From assembly GCA_039720395.1 (NCBI GenBank), contig CM077823.1, forward strand, positions 5,508,909 to 5,572,908: a stretch of DNA of 64,000 nucleotides, given 5' to 3'. The translations under genes and the position numbers were made by a program. How positions within the stretch are numbered: the stretch's first letter is position 1; each line of letters starts with the position of its first letter. The notes beneath the pieces were generated by a model. That model was given only the letters and a program-made list of their open reading frames with translations, was not told where the DNA came from and ran no database searches. This DNA is from Liquidambar formosana (lineage: Eukaryota > Streptophyta > Magnoliopsida > Saxifragales > Altingiaceae). Of the stretch, positions 35,278-46,720 are shown piece after piece.

Positions 35278-36648
35278 GAGCATCTCCAACCACAATAGCT
35301 AAATTTGAGCTATTTTAGCTAGCAAAAGGGCATTTTGTAAAATAGCTAGCTAGCTATTTTGGGTTACACACAAACCAACTTTCAACTTTCAACTTTGAAA
35401 ATTTGAATTGTAAAAGTTGTTATTCTTTCCAACAGTCATATTTTTAACAATTATATTTGCAATGGTAATTTTTTTCAAAAAAATAAATAAATAAATAAAT
35501 TTAAATATTAAAAAACACCCTGCTGGATAACAAGAAGCAGGAAGCCAGAAGAAAGCACCCCTACAGCCAAGAAGACACGCCCAAGCAAACATCTCCCCAG
35601 GCCAAACACTCCCACCAACAAAACAACAGGAAAAAAGAAAACATAGAATAGACAAAGGAGCAACAAAGCAAAAAAGAGCAAAGAAAAATAGGGGCTGCAA
35701 GTGACGAGATATAAACCAGACAACATCTGAATAAACACCAAGAGAATTGAGGCCAAGGGAATCTCACAGCCAGGGGAAAAAAGGAACTGAACGCGAAACA
35801 CCCCCCTTGGGCATCCAGTCTGCTACACAACTCACTTATCTTGGTTCATGCACCACACTAACTGATTTAAACATCTTAGAAAATGTAGAAATACAAGGTA
35901 AAAATCCAATTTGCAAACATATATTACAAATAATCTAACACCCAATTTGCATCCAGCACTTACCTAAAAAGGTTAAATTGCTCTCTCTTCTCTCTCTCCC
36001 CCCCCCCCCCCCCCAAATCTAAGGTTTTCATGTTTTTACCTCTAACCCCAGAAATATTTCAAAATTTATAGGGTTCATTTTGTTAAAAAAAAAAATACAA
36101 AAAACAAACAAACAAACAAAACAATGAAACCACAGATCTAAACATAATGAAATCTAATACCCAATTTTTACACAGCCATGAAAGCAAGGAAAACCCCTGT
36201 ATTATAAACAAGGAAAGGGGAAAACCCCTGTTTGCAACATCAGAAAACTCCTCATTCTATTTCAATCGAGATGGGAAAAAAAGCCCTAGATACAATATAC
36301 ATAGAAGAAACCGACGATTGCATTTGTGTTTGTTTTGTGTGTGCGTGTGTGTGTATGTAAGAGAGAGAGAGAAAAAGAGAAAGAGGCATACCATGGCCCT
36401 TCGAAGGCTGGGAGGAGGAAAGGCTGAGGAGAACCACCATTTGTTGAGTTCGTCTTCCCATGTTTTTGTGAGAAACTTGGAGCGCCAAAGGAGATAGCGA
36501 GTGAAGAAAGGCTCGCCAGATCTGGCGAGCGAATGTAGTGAGAGCTAAAATAGCGAGTGCTATAGCGAGTCCGTTGGAGCACGTTTCTTGCCCTTCCGCT
36601 CGCTACTTTAGTCAAAAGGGTGTTTAGCTAGTGTGGTTGGAGATGCTC
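35278..36648. mobile_element. MITE-like DNA transposon nested in the short-LTR element
   Basis: The ends are GAGCATCTCCAACCACA..AGCTAAA and its inverted copy (right end TTTAGCTAGTGTGGTTGGAG ATGCTC), an inverted repeat of about 25 bp with one or two mismatches. The flanks are TCA (35275-35277) and TCA (36649-36651), a 3-bp duplication as made by PIF/Harbinger-type elements. The 1.37-kb interior is noncoding and has an A-rich block (35465-35515), a C-run (35999-36014), a GT tract and GCGAGC-rich repeats near the right end. Confidence 0.7.
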
Positions 36649-37077
36649 TCATAGGCTAAAAAAGAGGGTCTCTAGGGCCAGGGCTTCTTTGTGCCACGAC
36701 GTGCCTTAACGGACCAATAAACTTAGGCTTTTCAAAGTCCTCAAGTCTTCTTTTTCTTGTTGTTCTTCTTCTTCTGAACAAACCATTAGTCCAAGGTTTT
36801 GAAACTTGATTGAACTTTTGCACAAGCGATGCACAAGCAAAAAATTGATGACAGAGAGGAACATCGTAGATATTTGAATTTTACAAGGCAACTCAGTTAT
36901 TTGAAGAGGGAATAGAGTGTTTTTTTTTTTTAATTTTATTTTTATTTTTATTGGTGAAATACTAGAGAAAGAAAATGAAACAAAGGTTTAAACTGGACAG
37001 GCAACAGAGTGCCGCCCGCCAGAAGCGTGGAAGCTTTCGAAGAAAAACTTATGTCCAATTGACCTGCTTTGATACCA

Positions 37078-37324
37078 TATGGAAGAACTGATTTCTCATT
37101 GATAATGGAATTGCTTGATTATAATGGTTTAAATAAAAGTCTAACTATAGACTAAATATGGAAAAGAGATAACCTAAGATTAATCAAATATTCATTCTCC
37201 TAATCAAATCACATTAACCCAATCTCAAAGATTGGGATTGAGATACATATCTCAATTACACATTGTAATGATTCTATGTATCTCAATTACATTATTGTAA
37301 TGATTTTACTTATATTCTCCTACA
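37078..37324 (-). repeat. LTR (right, 5' LTR of the minus-strand element)
   Basis: Partner of 34867-35114, with about ten substitutions and one small indel between them. It lies beside the tRNA-Met-type primer site at 37066-37077. Confidence 0.87.
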
Positions 37325-37329
37325 ACTAA

Positions 37330-38891
37330 AAGTATGAGAGGAGATAAAATATCAACTAAATGCATTCATGAGAAGCTAGAGATAGCACCAATTGAAGACA
37401 ATATGAAGGAAAGTAATCTGGTCGTGCATTTTTACCTTACATTTCAATTTTCAACTGCTATTACAAATAATAACCCTTTTCAATTTAGTCGAAGTAACAA
37501 ATTTGAGAGCAAACTAACAGAGAACATAAATAAAAATTCACCAAAAAAGCTACTTCTTCTTCTAATTAAGAAGAACAATGTGCACCTTTGGAGCAAAAAT
37601 GAATGAAGCGAGATTACAATCTATTCATAAATGATAACCTTCCAATTAAACCCCCAAAAACAAAGTTTCTCACAATTCCTTGAGAATCGTCTAGAATAGA
37701 TAAATAATTATTTTAAAACAACATAATTAGAAAACTATTGTATTTGCAATTATGGAATCATGAGTTTTCTTCATCTCAGTCAGTATTTCCCAATGTAATT
37801 CAAAAAATGGAAACATGGGTTTTCTTCTTATGAGCGAGAAATGTAATAAAAACTAATATTTGAGCAGTCAGTACCCCATATGAAACTTATGGTGAGTAGT
37901 ATAACTAATTTAAAAAATTTTAAGTTAGTCACAAATAAATTTAAAATATAATAATTCCCAATAATATATAGTAACACAATATTATATTGATTAACCACAA
38001 AACTTCGAAATTTTGAAATGAAAATTTAAATTAAAAAAAAATTAATCATTATTGAAGATATGTGTTGTCACCAATTTACAAAAAATGTCATTGCTTAATA
38101 AATTGAAGGTATTATATTTTGGTAATTGATGAGTTCAAGTAAAAAAATAAAATAAGTAAGCTATTTGCACAAATCAAAGTAACATTGATGAATTTCGTAA
38201 GTATATCATAATTATGAAATGATCATCATACATGTTATGGAGAAAAACAATGAATTCAAGCTTACCAAATTCTAACCTCTAACGATTGAAACCAATAAAT
38301 CTTGCTATTTTCTTTAAAGTTTTGATGGAGAAACATCCATTCACAATGAAAAAACTAAAGAATGACCCTACATAGAACTCTAATGAAATACAAAGAGAAA
38401 TGTTTCCTATATAAGTTAACTATAAGAGTATAGATGTCTCCTATATAAACTTTACTACAATAGTAGTTGTCATCTATTCAACTACAATAAGATTAAAAGG
38501 GTGCAGAAGGGTAATTGTGTATTTAAAATTTAAAATAAAGTTATATTAGTCAATCAAAAGTTTTTCTCACATTCAGCTTGGGGTAGAAGAGTAGTTATGT
38601 ATTTAAAATTTAAAATAAGGGTATATTAGTCAATCAAAAGTTTTTCTCACATTCAACTAGTTTTAGGTAGTATAGATATGTGTGTGGGTATGGGTGTTTG
38701 TGTGTGGGTGTGTGTAGAGAGAGAGAGATAGGATACTGGCGACTCTAATTGCATCTTTTAAAATTGAAAAACTGACCAATAAACTAGAAGAAATCATCAA
38801 TCGCTTCAAAGTGAACTCAATGCACCAAGCAAAGTTATCTCATAACAACATAAACACAACCTCCAACCCCACCCCCCTCTCTCTCTCTCTG

Positions 38892-38931
<40 letters not shown>
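37330..38931. other. No gene; one small tandem duplication
   Basis: AT-rich DNA. A unit of about 80-88 bp with GTATTTAAAATTTAAAATAA and AGTCAATCAAAAGTTTTTCT is repeated at about 38499-38577 and 38580-38657. The open frame at 37334-37606 shows no known domain. A GT/GA-rich block lies at 38678-38730, and (CT)n then (TA)n at 38876-38931. Confidence 0.5.
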
Positions 38932-39319
38932 GCGAGGGATCCGTTTACACCCGGTGTAAAAATTTTTATTTTTACACCCCTCAATAACTTTTTGTAGGAT
39001 CGATATTTTTCCAAACCAACTATTGGATTAGAGATTGTCATCATAGAGATTATGCATGATAAATTTCACATTGTTTGAAGATTAGGAACTATTCCATCGA
39101 TAAAGCAGCCTAAATTATAGTTTTATTTGTAAAAAGAAAAATAAATTCATAGATGAGATGCTTACGAATATCCGATCAATGTGAAATTTGGCATGTATGA
39201 TCTCCATGAGAGCAGTATCTAATCTAACAATTGGTTTGGAAAAATATCGATCCTACAAAAAGTTATTGAGGGGGTGTAAGAGTAAAAGTTTTACACCAAC
39301 TGTAAATGGATCCTTCCCC
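38932..39319. mobile_element. Long-TIR foldback MITE in a (TA)n target
   Basis: The left arm GCGAGGGATCCGTTTACACC and right arm GGGGAAGGATCCATTTACAG (inverted) continue as imperfect inverted repeats for about 110 bp. They include AATAACTTTTTGTAGGATCG and ATTTTTCCAAACCAA and their complements. The element sits between (TA)n on the left and TATATATG on the right, so the target was TA-rich. Confidence 0.75.
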
Positions 39320-39443
39320 TATATATATGTGTGTGTGTGTGTAGTTGAACAATTAATGCTCTCTCTCTTGTATCCCCACTTTCTGTTTCTCCTATCCCTC
39401 TTATCTTTTAAATGAAATCTTATTTCTCTAAAGCTAATCCTCT

Positions 39444-39659
39444 ACCCACCCTTTGGTAGCCCAGTTGGTAAGGGCGAACTTGTGATTGTATGGTTAAGTG
39501 TACGGTCATGGATTCGATTCCACGCTAGGACAATCCAAGATTTAAGTGGAGGCCGTAGCGATGGGTTGCTATGCTAGTCTTCACGAGGGTTTAGGTTCCA
39601 TGGGTGGGTCCAAAGGCCCTCTTGTGGGATGGTTCCACCGTTATAAAAAAAAAAAAAAG
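39444..39659 (+). mobile_element. tRNA-derived SINE with a 13-bp target duplication
   Basis: An internal pol III promoter is visible: A box TAGCCCAGTTGGTAAGG near 39467 and B box GGATTCGATTCC at 39510-39521. The 3' end is an A-tail (39645-39658). Exact direct repeats AAGCTAATCCTCT flank it (39431-39443 and 39660-39672), as expected for LINE-mediated retroposition. Body length is about 216 bp. Confidence 0.88.
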
Positions 39660-39779
39660 AAGCTAATCCTCTCTCTCTTCCAAGCACATGTGTGTGAATC
39701 TCTCCCCATTTAGAATATGTGAGATATATATTAATGATGACTTGCTGGGTCTTTCACAACCTCTTGATTTTTATTTTTT

Positions 39780-40506
39780 TGGGTAAAATGCAGAAACTAC
39801 CCTTAAATTCAAGATGGATTTCAGTTTAGTACCCTCAAGTTTAAAATGCATCAATTAGGTGCTCGGACTTTCAATTGTGTTCCAATTTGGGGCCTACCAT
39901 AACCTACCGTTTGTGGACTAAACGATAAGTTAACACATGATGTGGATGACCAACCATTTTTATAATATGCTAATAGTGTCTCCCTTGATTTATATAGAAT
40001 TGTAGAGTTTTGAATAATCTCAAAAATGGCTTTTGAATCAAATCTTTTCGTTGAGAAACGAAGAAGATAATGAAGAGATCGAGAAGTTTTCGGGTTGGAA
40101 TTTGCAAAAAATGGGTTATGACCTGTGATTTTTGAGCCACAAAACTTGTATGATTTTGAACAAATTTGATTGAACCATTAGAACATTGTTTTTTGAACCC
40201 CAAAAGATCTTTTATTTGGATTTTGAATCACTCGATTTGACCAATTATTGAGAAAGATATAAGGGTTCAAAGTTGGGCATTTGATAACAAAAATGACCCA
40301 TGTAGGAATCAGGTCCATCTGCAATCTGTTCCAACTTCCAAGGAAGGATAAGGGCACTATCGATTGTCCTTTCATGATCGCCGTTAACGCTACAATCTAT
40401 TTTCAGTCAATGAAATGTTTGGGTACCTAATTGACACGTTTTAAACTTAGGGATACCAAACTAAAATCCATTCCAAAACTTGGGGGTAGTTTTCTACATT
40501 TTACCC
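39780..40506. mobile_element. MULE-type MITE with long inverted repeats
   Basis: Inverted repeats of about 85 bp begin TGGGTAAAATGCAGAAAC at the left and GGGTAAAATGTAGAAAAC (complement) at the right, and continue through ATGGATTT.AGTTT.GTA and CAATTAGGT. The flanks read TTATTTTTT on both sides (39771-39779 and 40507-40515), a 9-bp duplication typical of Mutator-like elements, though this is low-complexity DNA. The interior is noncoding. Confidence 0.65.
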
Positions 40507-40529
40507 TTATTTTTTATTATTTTTTTGCT

Positions 40530-40850
40530 AAGGAAAAAAGGGGTAGATGGACCGAACTACTAGAGCACAACAATAGAAACTCTTCTATCCCGATGAGGAA
40601 TCAATGATACAAAAAGCTTAGATAGTGGTTCACAAATGAGGAAATTGCAAATGTTCTCTCTCAAATTAATGAGTCATAACCTCACCTCAGCTCCACCAAC
40701 TATTAGTGACTCTAATGAGTGAGTTGCATGAGCATGATTATCAATAAATAAATTCACTTCACACCACCACCACCCCCAAGATTCGAACTCTTGACTACTT
40801 AACCTCCTACACTTTTATTACTAGACTAACACTATTGGTGATACAATCTC
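40530..40850 (-). mobile_element. Possible tRNA-derived SINE
   Basis: On the minus strand an A-box-like TTAGTCTAGTAATAA (about 40830) is followed by a B-box-like GAGTTCGAATCTTGG (about 40780-40795). About 240 bases follow, ending in a T-rich tail near 40510-40530. No target duplication is seen, so this is only a candidate. Confidence 0.4.
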
Positions 40851-40859
40851 TTGATATTA

Positions 40860-42874
40860 TTAGAAGCAACTATCCAAAAAGAAACAATAACCAAAAAACG
40901 AAGAGAAAAAAAATAGGATTCAAGTAGAAGACAAGGGGAATGTTGCTTAATTGCTTGTTATGCTAAGCAAAGGTTAAGGAAGACATACAAAGGTAATACG
41001 AGGATAGTCCACATGAATGTATTAAAAGCAACTCTAATGTAGGAGTTATTGAGGAGGTAAATGCATATTTTAATTCATTGAAGCAAAACTGATGCTCCAA
41101 TGCATTATTGATCAACATGTGCTTAACTGATCATCATCCTATATATATATATATATATATCTTCCTTTTTTTTTCCTACCTACCTATTATCCAATATATG
41201 AATCAAGTGAATTCACCTTATAGGTATAAGATTTTCACATATTCATTGGTCAAGTTGTTCAATAAAAAGTTATTTTGAACCAATGATTATGTTGTCGTAA
41301 CGTTAATCGTAAACCATTCACATGTTTGACTTTCAATTTATGCAATCAACTAGTTATCGGTGTACCCACAAAATGAAAAACAAATGAATTAGGAAGATAA
41401 AAAAAAAAAAAAAAAAAAAAAAAGAATTGTAAAAGAATGTCATAAAATGTAAATTTGAAACCAATTTCAAATAGTAACAAAATTCTAGAAACGCTGACAC
41501 TTGAATTTTTATTTACTTTTTCTAAGCATGTATCATAATTTTGAAAGAGAAAAACACTTAATTATTTACCTTATTTGTTTATTTGGAAGAGTTGAAAAAG
41601 TTAAAATTAAGAAAATAAATGAATAATTGGAAGAAATATTGTGATCAATATAAAAACAAAGAAACAAATTAAATATCATAGATACAGAGTAAAATAGGCA
41701 TGGATTATATGGTTGTGGGGTCTTATATGGATCCCGGATTTGCCTAAATGGTTTTCTCATTATATATAAGATAAAAATAATAAAAAAAAGTTTTTATTTT
41801 TATTTTTATTGTTATTTTATATAGTTATACAATAAGAAATTGTTTAGAAAATTTCTCCATTACGAAGACATTATTTAAATAAACTAAAGTACTAATCTAA
41901 TGTATAATCAAAACCCTATCAAGCGAAATGTGGTAAAAAAAAATTATCCAAAAAAAAAGAAAGAAAAGAAATGTGGTAAAAAAATCTCAACCAAGAACAA
42001 AAACTATTCTAACTCAATATCCAAAAAAAAAAAAACAAACTTATTCACTCGGCATATTCAAAAAATACAAAACAAACTTAAGAACAAAGATACAATACCA
42101 TTGTGATTTTTGGTTATCCCTTCCATAGGAGAACTCGTATATTGTTACAAACCTACAAATTAACATTAAATATTGAAGATTAATTTGCATAACGTGTGAC
42201 ATGTGAATACACCATAGCAATAATTAAAAGCACTGGTTTTTGATTTTTGACACTTCAAATATATATAGAGACAATCCAACATAAAATAAAAAATAAAAAA
42301 TAAAAGAAGAAGAAGAAGAAGAAGAAGGGTAGCTGACCTATTTGTTAGTCGTAACTTGTATATGAAGGTTGTCATCATATGAATCCCACTATTCTTCCAT
42401 ATCACCTCGTCTTCTACTCCCCAGAAGATGCCATGCAATTAGATATACTATAAAAATGTCATGGGATGGATTAATAGTCTTTTAGACCTTTTTTGTTGTG
42501 TATTTGTGCGCATGAGAGAGAGAGAAGGGGATTAGAGAGACGTTCAGAGGGAAAATTAAAATATTGAATATTTTTAGGAGAGATAATAGAAATCTATTGG
42601 GAGAGAGTCTCAATAGGGATCAATGTTGATTGTAGTAGGGATGTAACAATATTGTAACCAAGTCAGAGAGATAATAGGAAGAAAGAGAGTGAGAGATTAA
42701 ATAGGGAATAGTGTAGAGATTTATGGGGATTTAATATCATGAGATGACATGAATTTTTCTAAGAAATTAGAAATAGAAGATAGCTGCAAAAATTGACCAA
42801 GCCCTCCCTGTGCCTATCACGTAGTGCCCTAGGAAATTAGAAATAGAACATAGCTGTATATATATATATATATA
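40860..42874. other. No gene; A-runs and one MITE remnant
   Basis: Intergenic DNA. About 41090-41160 contains a remnant of the (TA)n-flanked MITE family seen at 29.3-29.9 kb (CATGTGCTTAACTGATCATC and a TA run). A-runs lie at 41400-41423 and (GAA)n at 42306-42327. The lysine-rich frame at 41900-42106 is an A-rich artefact. Confidence 0.45.
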
Positions 42875-43049
42875 CAGTTATGTTTCCATCAGCATGTGTT
42901 GATATAAGTTATATCAGTACCATGCATTGGGGGTTGTATCCCTTGCATTGGTCGAATGTACTTCATAACCCACTAATGCACAAGGTACAACTCCTAATGT
43001 GGGTTTTGATATACCTTATATTAGCACGTGCTTTCTTAATCATCATCCT
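42875..43049. mobile_element. MITE of the (TA)n-embedded palindrome family
   Basis: One full copy (about 175 bp) in the same orientation as 29740-29917. GTTATGTTTCCATCAGCATG opens it, TGATATAAGTTATATCA follows, and the far end is CATCATCC. It is bounded by (TA)n on the left and TATATAT on the right. Confidence 0.72.
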
Positions 43050-45260
43050 ATATATATTGATAAATCACAAGATTACTGCTACATCTTTTATCAGAATCAA
43101 GTAAGTAATCATGTGTGAACTTTCATCCAAATTGAAATCTTTGAATTATAAATGCCTAGTCTATTTTAAAAAAAAATCTTATGTGAACTCTCATCCAAAT
43201 TTCAATCTTTGAAAGTTTGATTTATAAATGCCTACTCATGGATAATGTAAAATTTAGGCCGTCCAAAACTTGAAAACTACTTTGCAAGATTTTATAGTGT
43301 ATACATATATACCTTTTGATTGAATTTTTAATGATCTTAAAATTGATAATTAATTCAAAGATGAGGAGACGAGGTTACCTTCATCAAACATACGTGGTTG
43401 TAGCAAGAACCTATTGATGCACGCAAGATCAATTCATGTGGATAATTTTAATATCTCGACAAGATTGAGTTTGAGATAAACCCAAATTTCCTTTCGTTTT
43501 GACAATGGATAAAACATACTCGATCATAATCTTAACCCTAAATATGAACCAATGGAAATCAATGCTCGTACATTAGCTTGAATAGGAAATCACTTACTGG
43601 AAAGTAAAGGAGATTGTCATTAGACTCATGCCATGGACAATAAACCCAATTGAAGGCTATGCATAAGGATGCTAGGTTATATGCATATTGTGAAATCAAA
43701 TTAATCACTCAAGGAATGACTTTAATTAAAATATGTTGGAGTTAATTGGCAGATGTTAGGAGTGGAGATTCTATTGTGCTGTACATTTATCTCCTCCAGT
43801 ACACCCTCATAAGCTAATGCGGCATTGACAAACCATGAGCTTGTCCCTTAGTTTATGAAAACGAGCAATGAAAAGACCTTTACTAATATATGTTGGCAAC
43901 TTGGTCTTCAGTGCTAATGTAATGAATATCAAGTTTATTACGAGTCCTTTTTCTCGAGCACAATGATAATCAATCTCCAAGTGTTTCGTTTGAGCAGGAA
44001 ATTACATTGGATTAGAGGCAAGTGGAATAGAATTGATATTCTCACACCATATTAGAGGAAGAGATAAATAAATTCGAAAATCCTTATACTATTCCCCCAT
44101 AAATAAATGGTGAATTCTCACTTGTAATTTGGGTTAGAATTATACAAGATTTTTTTTTTTCCTTCTAATTAACAATTAGGATTAGGATTATATAAGATTA
44201 TAAGATGCAATAAGTCAAACTTTAATAAAGCATGGTTCATCTTAGCTCTTGGCCAAATCCCCTTAATAAGTGTTTTGATGGAATAGAAATCTTATTCTTG
44301 GAAATGAGATTGTCATTAATTGAATGCCAAGGATCATTCCTATACTAGCGTTTGACCATGTTTGGTGGTGATAGAAACTTACAAGTGATTATGATTAGTG
44401 ATGGGTGGTGGTGATAGAGTTCGGATTCGATGCTGAGTTGATAAAATTCAACATCTTGCCGAGTTCATCTACATCATTTGATGAGGGGTTGGATGATTCA
44501 GATTAAAAGTTGAAAAAATTACCACTGAAATGACCAATTTGACCCTAATTGGCAACTTTTTCAACTTATAAAATTAATAGGCCAACCATGATGAGCCGGA
44601 ATGGAAATCTCTTTCCCATTTTATTTTAGAGTATCGAATGCACCCTTAACCTAAAGAAGCTTGCCTTAAAATCGACCTCACAACTGGGCCCATTCAGATC
44701 CCTATTCGTCACTTGGCCTGACCCACATAACCCAGAGTGCAGCCCACATTTCGGTCGCATGTAGAGAACGTTTTCCATTGTCTGCGAGACCGGATATTGC
44801 AATTCCATAATTTTGTTTAATTTTTTTTGTACAAACTCATGAATTTCAATTTTTGAAAGTTTAAAAAAAATATAAAAGGTTTTTATGAAAACTAGCTGCG
44901 CCTACTAGAAAACATCATTTGAAATAACTTTTCAATAAAAAGTTTTTTCAAATTCTTTCGTTTAAGTAAAAATTTTTGCCAAAAATGAAATAGAGACGGT
45001 AAATGCATGACCAAAAAGGTTCACTTAAACGATAGATTTTGAAAAAAATTTCTTCTTCAAAGTTGTTTAAAATGATGTTTTTTAATGAATCATGTAATCA
45101 ATTTTCATTTCCCTTTCATATTTTCCATAAAACCTTTGATAAATTAAATTTAACAGGGTGTGCAAACAAAATAAAGGGGTTTCAACAACCACTCCCTTGT
45201 TCGCGACCAACAAGCCAAAATTCCAATCCAACGGCCCAAACAAAACCTGTAATTTGACAA
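43050..45260. other. No gene recognised
   Basis: Intergenic DNA. A small direct duplication (GTGTGAACTTTCATCCAAAT and GTGAACTCTCATCCAAATTT) lies at about 43112 and 43183. No domain or RNA gene is seen. Confidence 0.45.
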
Positions 45261-45276
45261 GCATGTCGTTCGATCT

Positions 45277-45296
45277 TTCTAGAAACCCTCCACGTG
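45277..45296. promoter_or_regulatory. HSE-like word and G-box
   Basis: TTCTAGAA (45277-45284) is the core of a heat-shock element, with a further TTC five bases upstream. CACGTG (45291-45296) is a G-box. Both are short and could occur by chance. They are noted because the transposon stack at 45708-52148 separates this place from the Hsp70 gene (see findings). Confidence 0.25.
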
Positions 45297-45357
45297 TCAC
45301 ACCTAACCCTCACTCTCTCTTCAAAAACCCTTTCTATCCCTCATCTCTTCTTTTAAG

Positions 45358-45655
45358 GCAACATTTGGTTTAAAGAAATGGAATGGAAAGGGAATGAAAT
45401 GGAAGTGAGAATGGAATGAAAATGAGAATGGGAATAGAACGAGAATGATCATTCTATTTCAATGTTTGGTAAATAATGAGAATAGAATGGAAAAGAATAG
45501 GAGAGACCCACTTTTCATGATTTTCATTCCTTAAAATGTGGGAATGGTCATTCCTATATTGATTTGGAAGAGAATGGCTATTCCTTCCAAAGAAGAAATA
45601 GACCCCCACAAAAGAATCGTCATTCTATTCCTTTTAGTTACCAAACACTCACCTT
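45358..45655. mobile_element. MITE-like element rich in GGAATGGAATG words
   Basis: The left end (CATTTGGTTTAAAGAAATGG) and the inverted right end (GTTTGGTAACTAAAAGGAAT) match imperfectly. The interior is filled with GAATG/CATTC words. This resembles a widespread plant MITE type. No target duplication is certain. Confidence 0.4.
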
Positions 45656-45707
45656 TGGAATGGATTCCCTCCCTCATTCTCTCTCATAACAAATGTAACT
45701 TTATACC

Positions 45708-46720
45708 TAGGGGTATGCGCAAGTCAGTTTGGAGTGGTTAGGAGAGAAATCACCAACTCACCAAAGGCGGTTTGCAAAATTTTCAACCCATCACCAAATT
45801 GTTAGTCCTAAAAACTGGAAAATTTGTTGATTTCTTTTGGCGGTTTTGAACCAATGGATTGGGTGGGTTGTATCATTTTCTTACATAACATTTATGAGAA
45901 TTGTCAAATGGCCAAAAAGTATACTTTTATAATCTTTATGAAGATGGTTTGTTGATTTCTTAGAAGAAAAAAGTTTAGAGGTGATCCTTTTTTTTTTTTT
46001 CGGTAAAAAGTGCCAAATCATTTAACATTTTATAATATCAAATCCCACAAAATAGTTATAGATCAAGGAACAAGAAGTTTAAAAAAAAAAAATATAATGA
46101 ATTAACATGTTCTTGTAGAAAGTGTATATATATATATATATATATATATAGGATGATGATCAGGTAAGCATGTGCTGATATAACTTATATCAGCACCCGC
46201 ATTGAGAGTTGTACCTTGTGCATTAGTAGGATGTGAGGTACATTGGACCAATGCAAGGGGTACAACCCCCAATGCATGGTGCTGATATAACTTATATCAA
46301 CACATGCTAATGGGAACATATATTGTGTATATATATATATATATGTAGGATGATGATCAGGTAAGTACGAGCTAATATAACTTATATCAACACTCGCATT
46401 GGGAGTTATAACTTGTGCATTAGTGGGATATGAGGTACATTGGACCAATGCAAGGGATACAAACCCCAATGCATAGTGCTAATATAATTTATATCAACAC
46501 ATGTTAATGGGAACATAACCGTATATATGTAATTAAAAGCAAGTTGGGTTGGTTTATTGGCGATTTGACAAAGTTCAACCCACTAACCAAACCGAACTGC
46601 CAAATTTATTACTCAACCCACCCAAACCAATCTCTCTACTCTCTCAAATTGCTTAGGTCAGTGCGGAATAGAGCGGATTGGTTTAGTTTGACAGATTGGG
46701 CGATTTTTTGCACATCCCTA
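45708..46720. mobile_element. hAT-like element 1, left part, interrupted near its right end
   Basis: The left end TAGGGGTATGCGCAAG and the right end TTGCACATCCCTA (inverted TAGGGATGTGCAA) form hAT-style termini. The flanks are TTTATACC (45700-45707) and, beyond the next insertion, CTTACACC (52149-52156), matching at 6 of 8 bases. The interior is noncoding and includes two copies of the (TA)n MITE family. Element 2 (46722-52141) is inserted right at its end. Confidence 0.5.
46150..46520. mobile_element. Two MITEs of the (TA)n-embedded palindrome family
   Basis: Two near-complete copies in the same direction (46150-46320 and 46346-46520) run GATGATGATCAGGTAAG to GGGAACATA, with TGATATAACTTATATCA-type palindromes near both ends. 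(TA)n precedes the first, lies between the two, and a short TATATAT follows the second. Confidence 0.75.

Larger units (their letters stand above)
34867..37324 (-). mobile_element. Short-LTR retrotransposon (non-autonomous), hosting a MITE
   Basis: Direct LTRs of 248 and 247 bp (34867-35114 and 37078-37324) are about 95% identical by eye. The flanks carry an exact 5-bp duplication ACTAA (34862-34866 and 37325-37329). On the minus strand the right LTR (TGTAGGAG...TTCCATA) is followed at once by TGGTATCAAAGC (37066-37077), a near match to the initiator tRNA-Met primer site. A purine run GAAAGGGAG precedes the left LTR. The original interior is short (about 600 bp once the nested element is removed) and codes for nothing recognisable, so it is TRIM- or LARD-like. 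Confidence 0.87.

Noticed and set aside
36147..36615. Overlapping open frames on both strands
   Set aside because: They lie inside the nested MITE at 35278-36648, with GT- and GA-rich low complexity. No domain is recognisable.
39444..39530. Functional tRNA gene
   Set aside because: A and B boxes are present, but the cloverleaf stems do not close, and an A-tail and target duplication identify a SINE.
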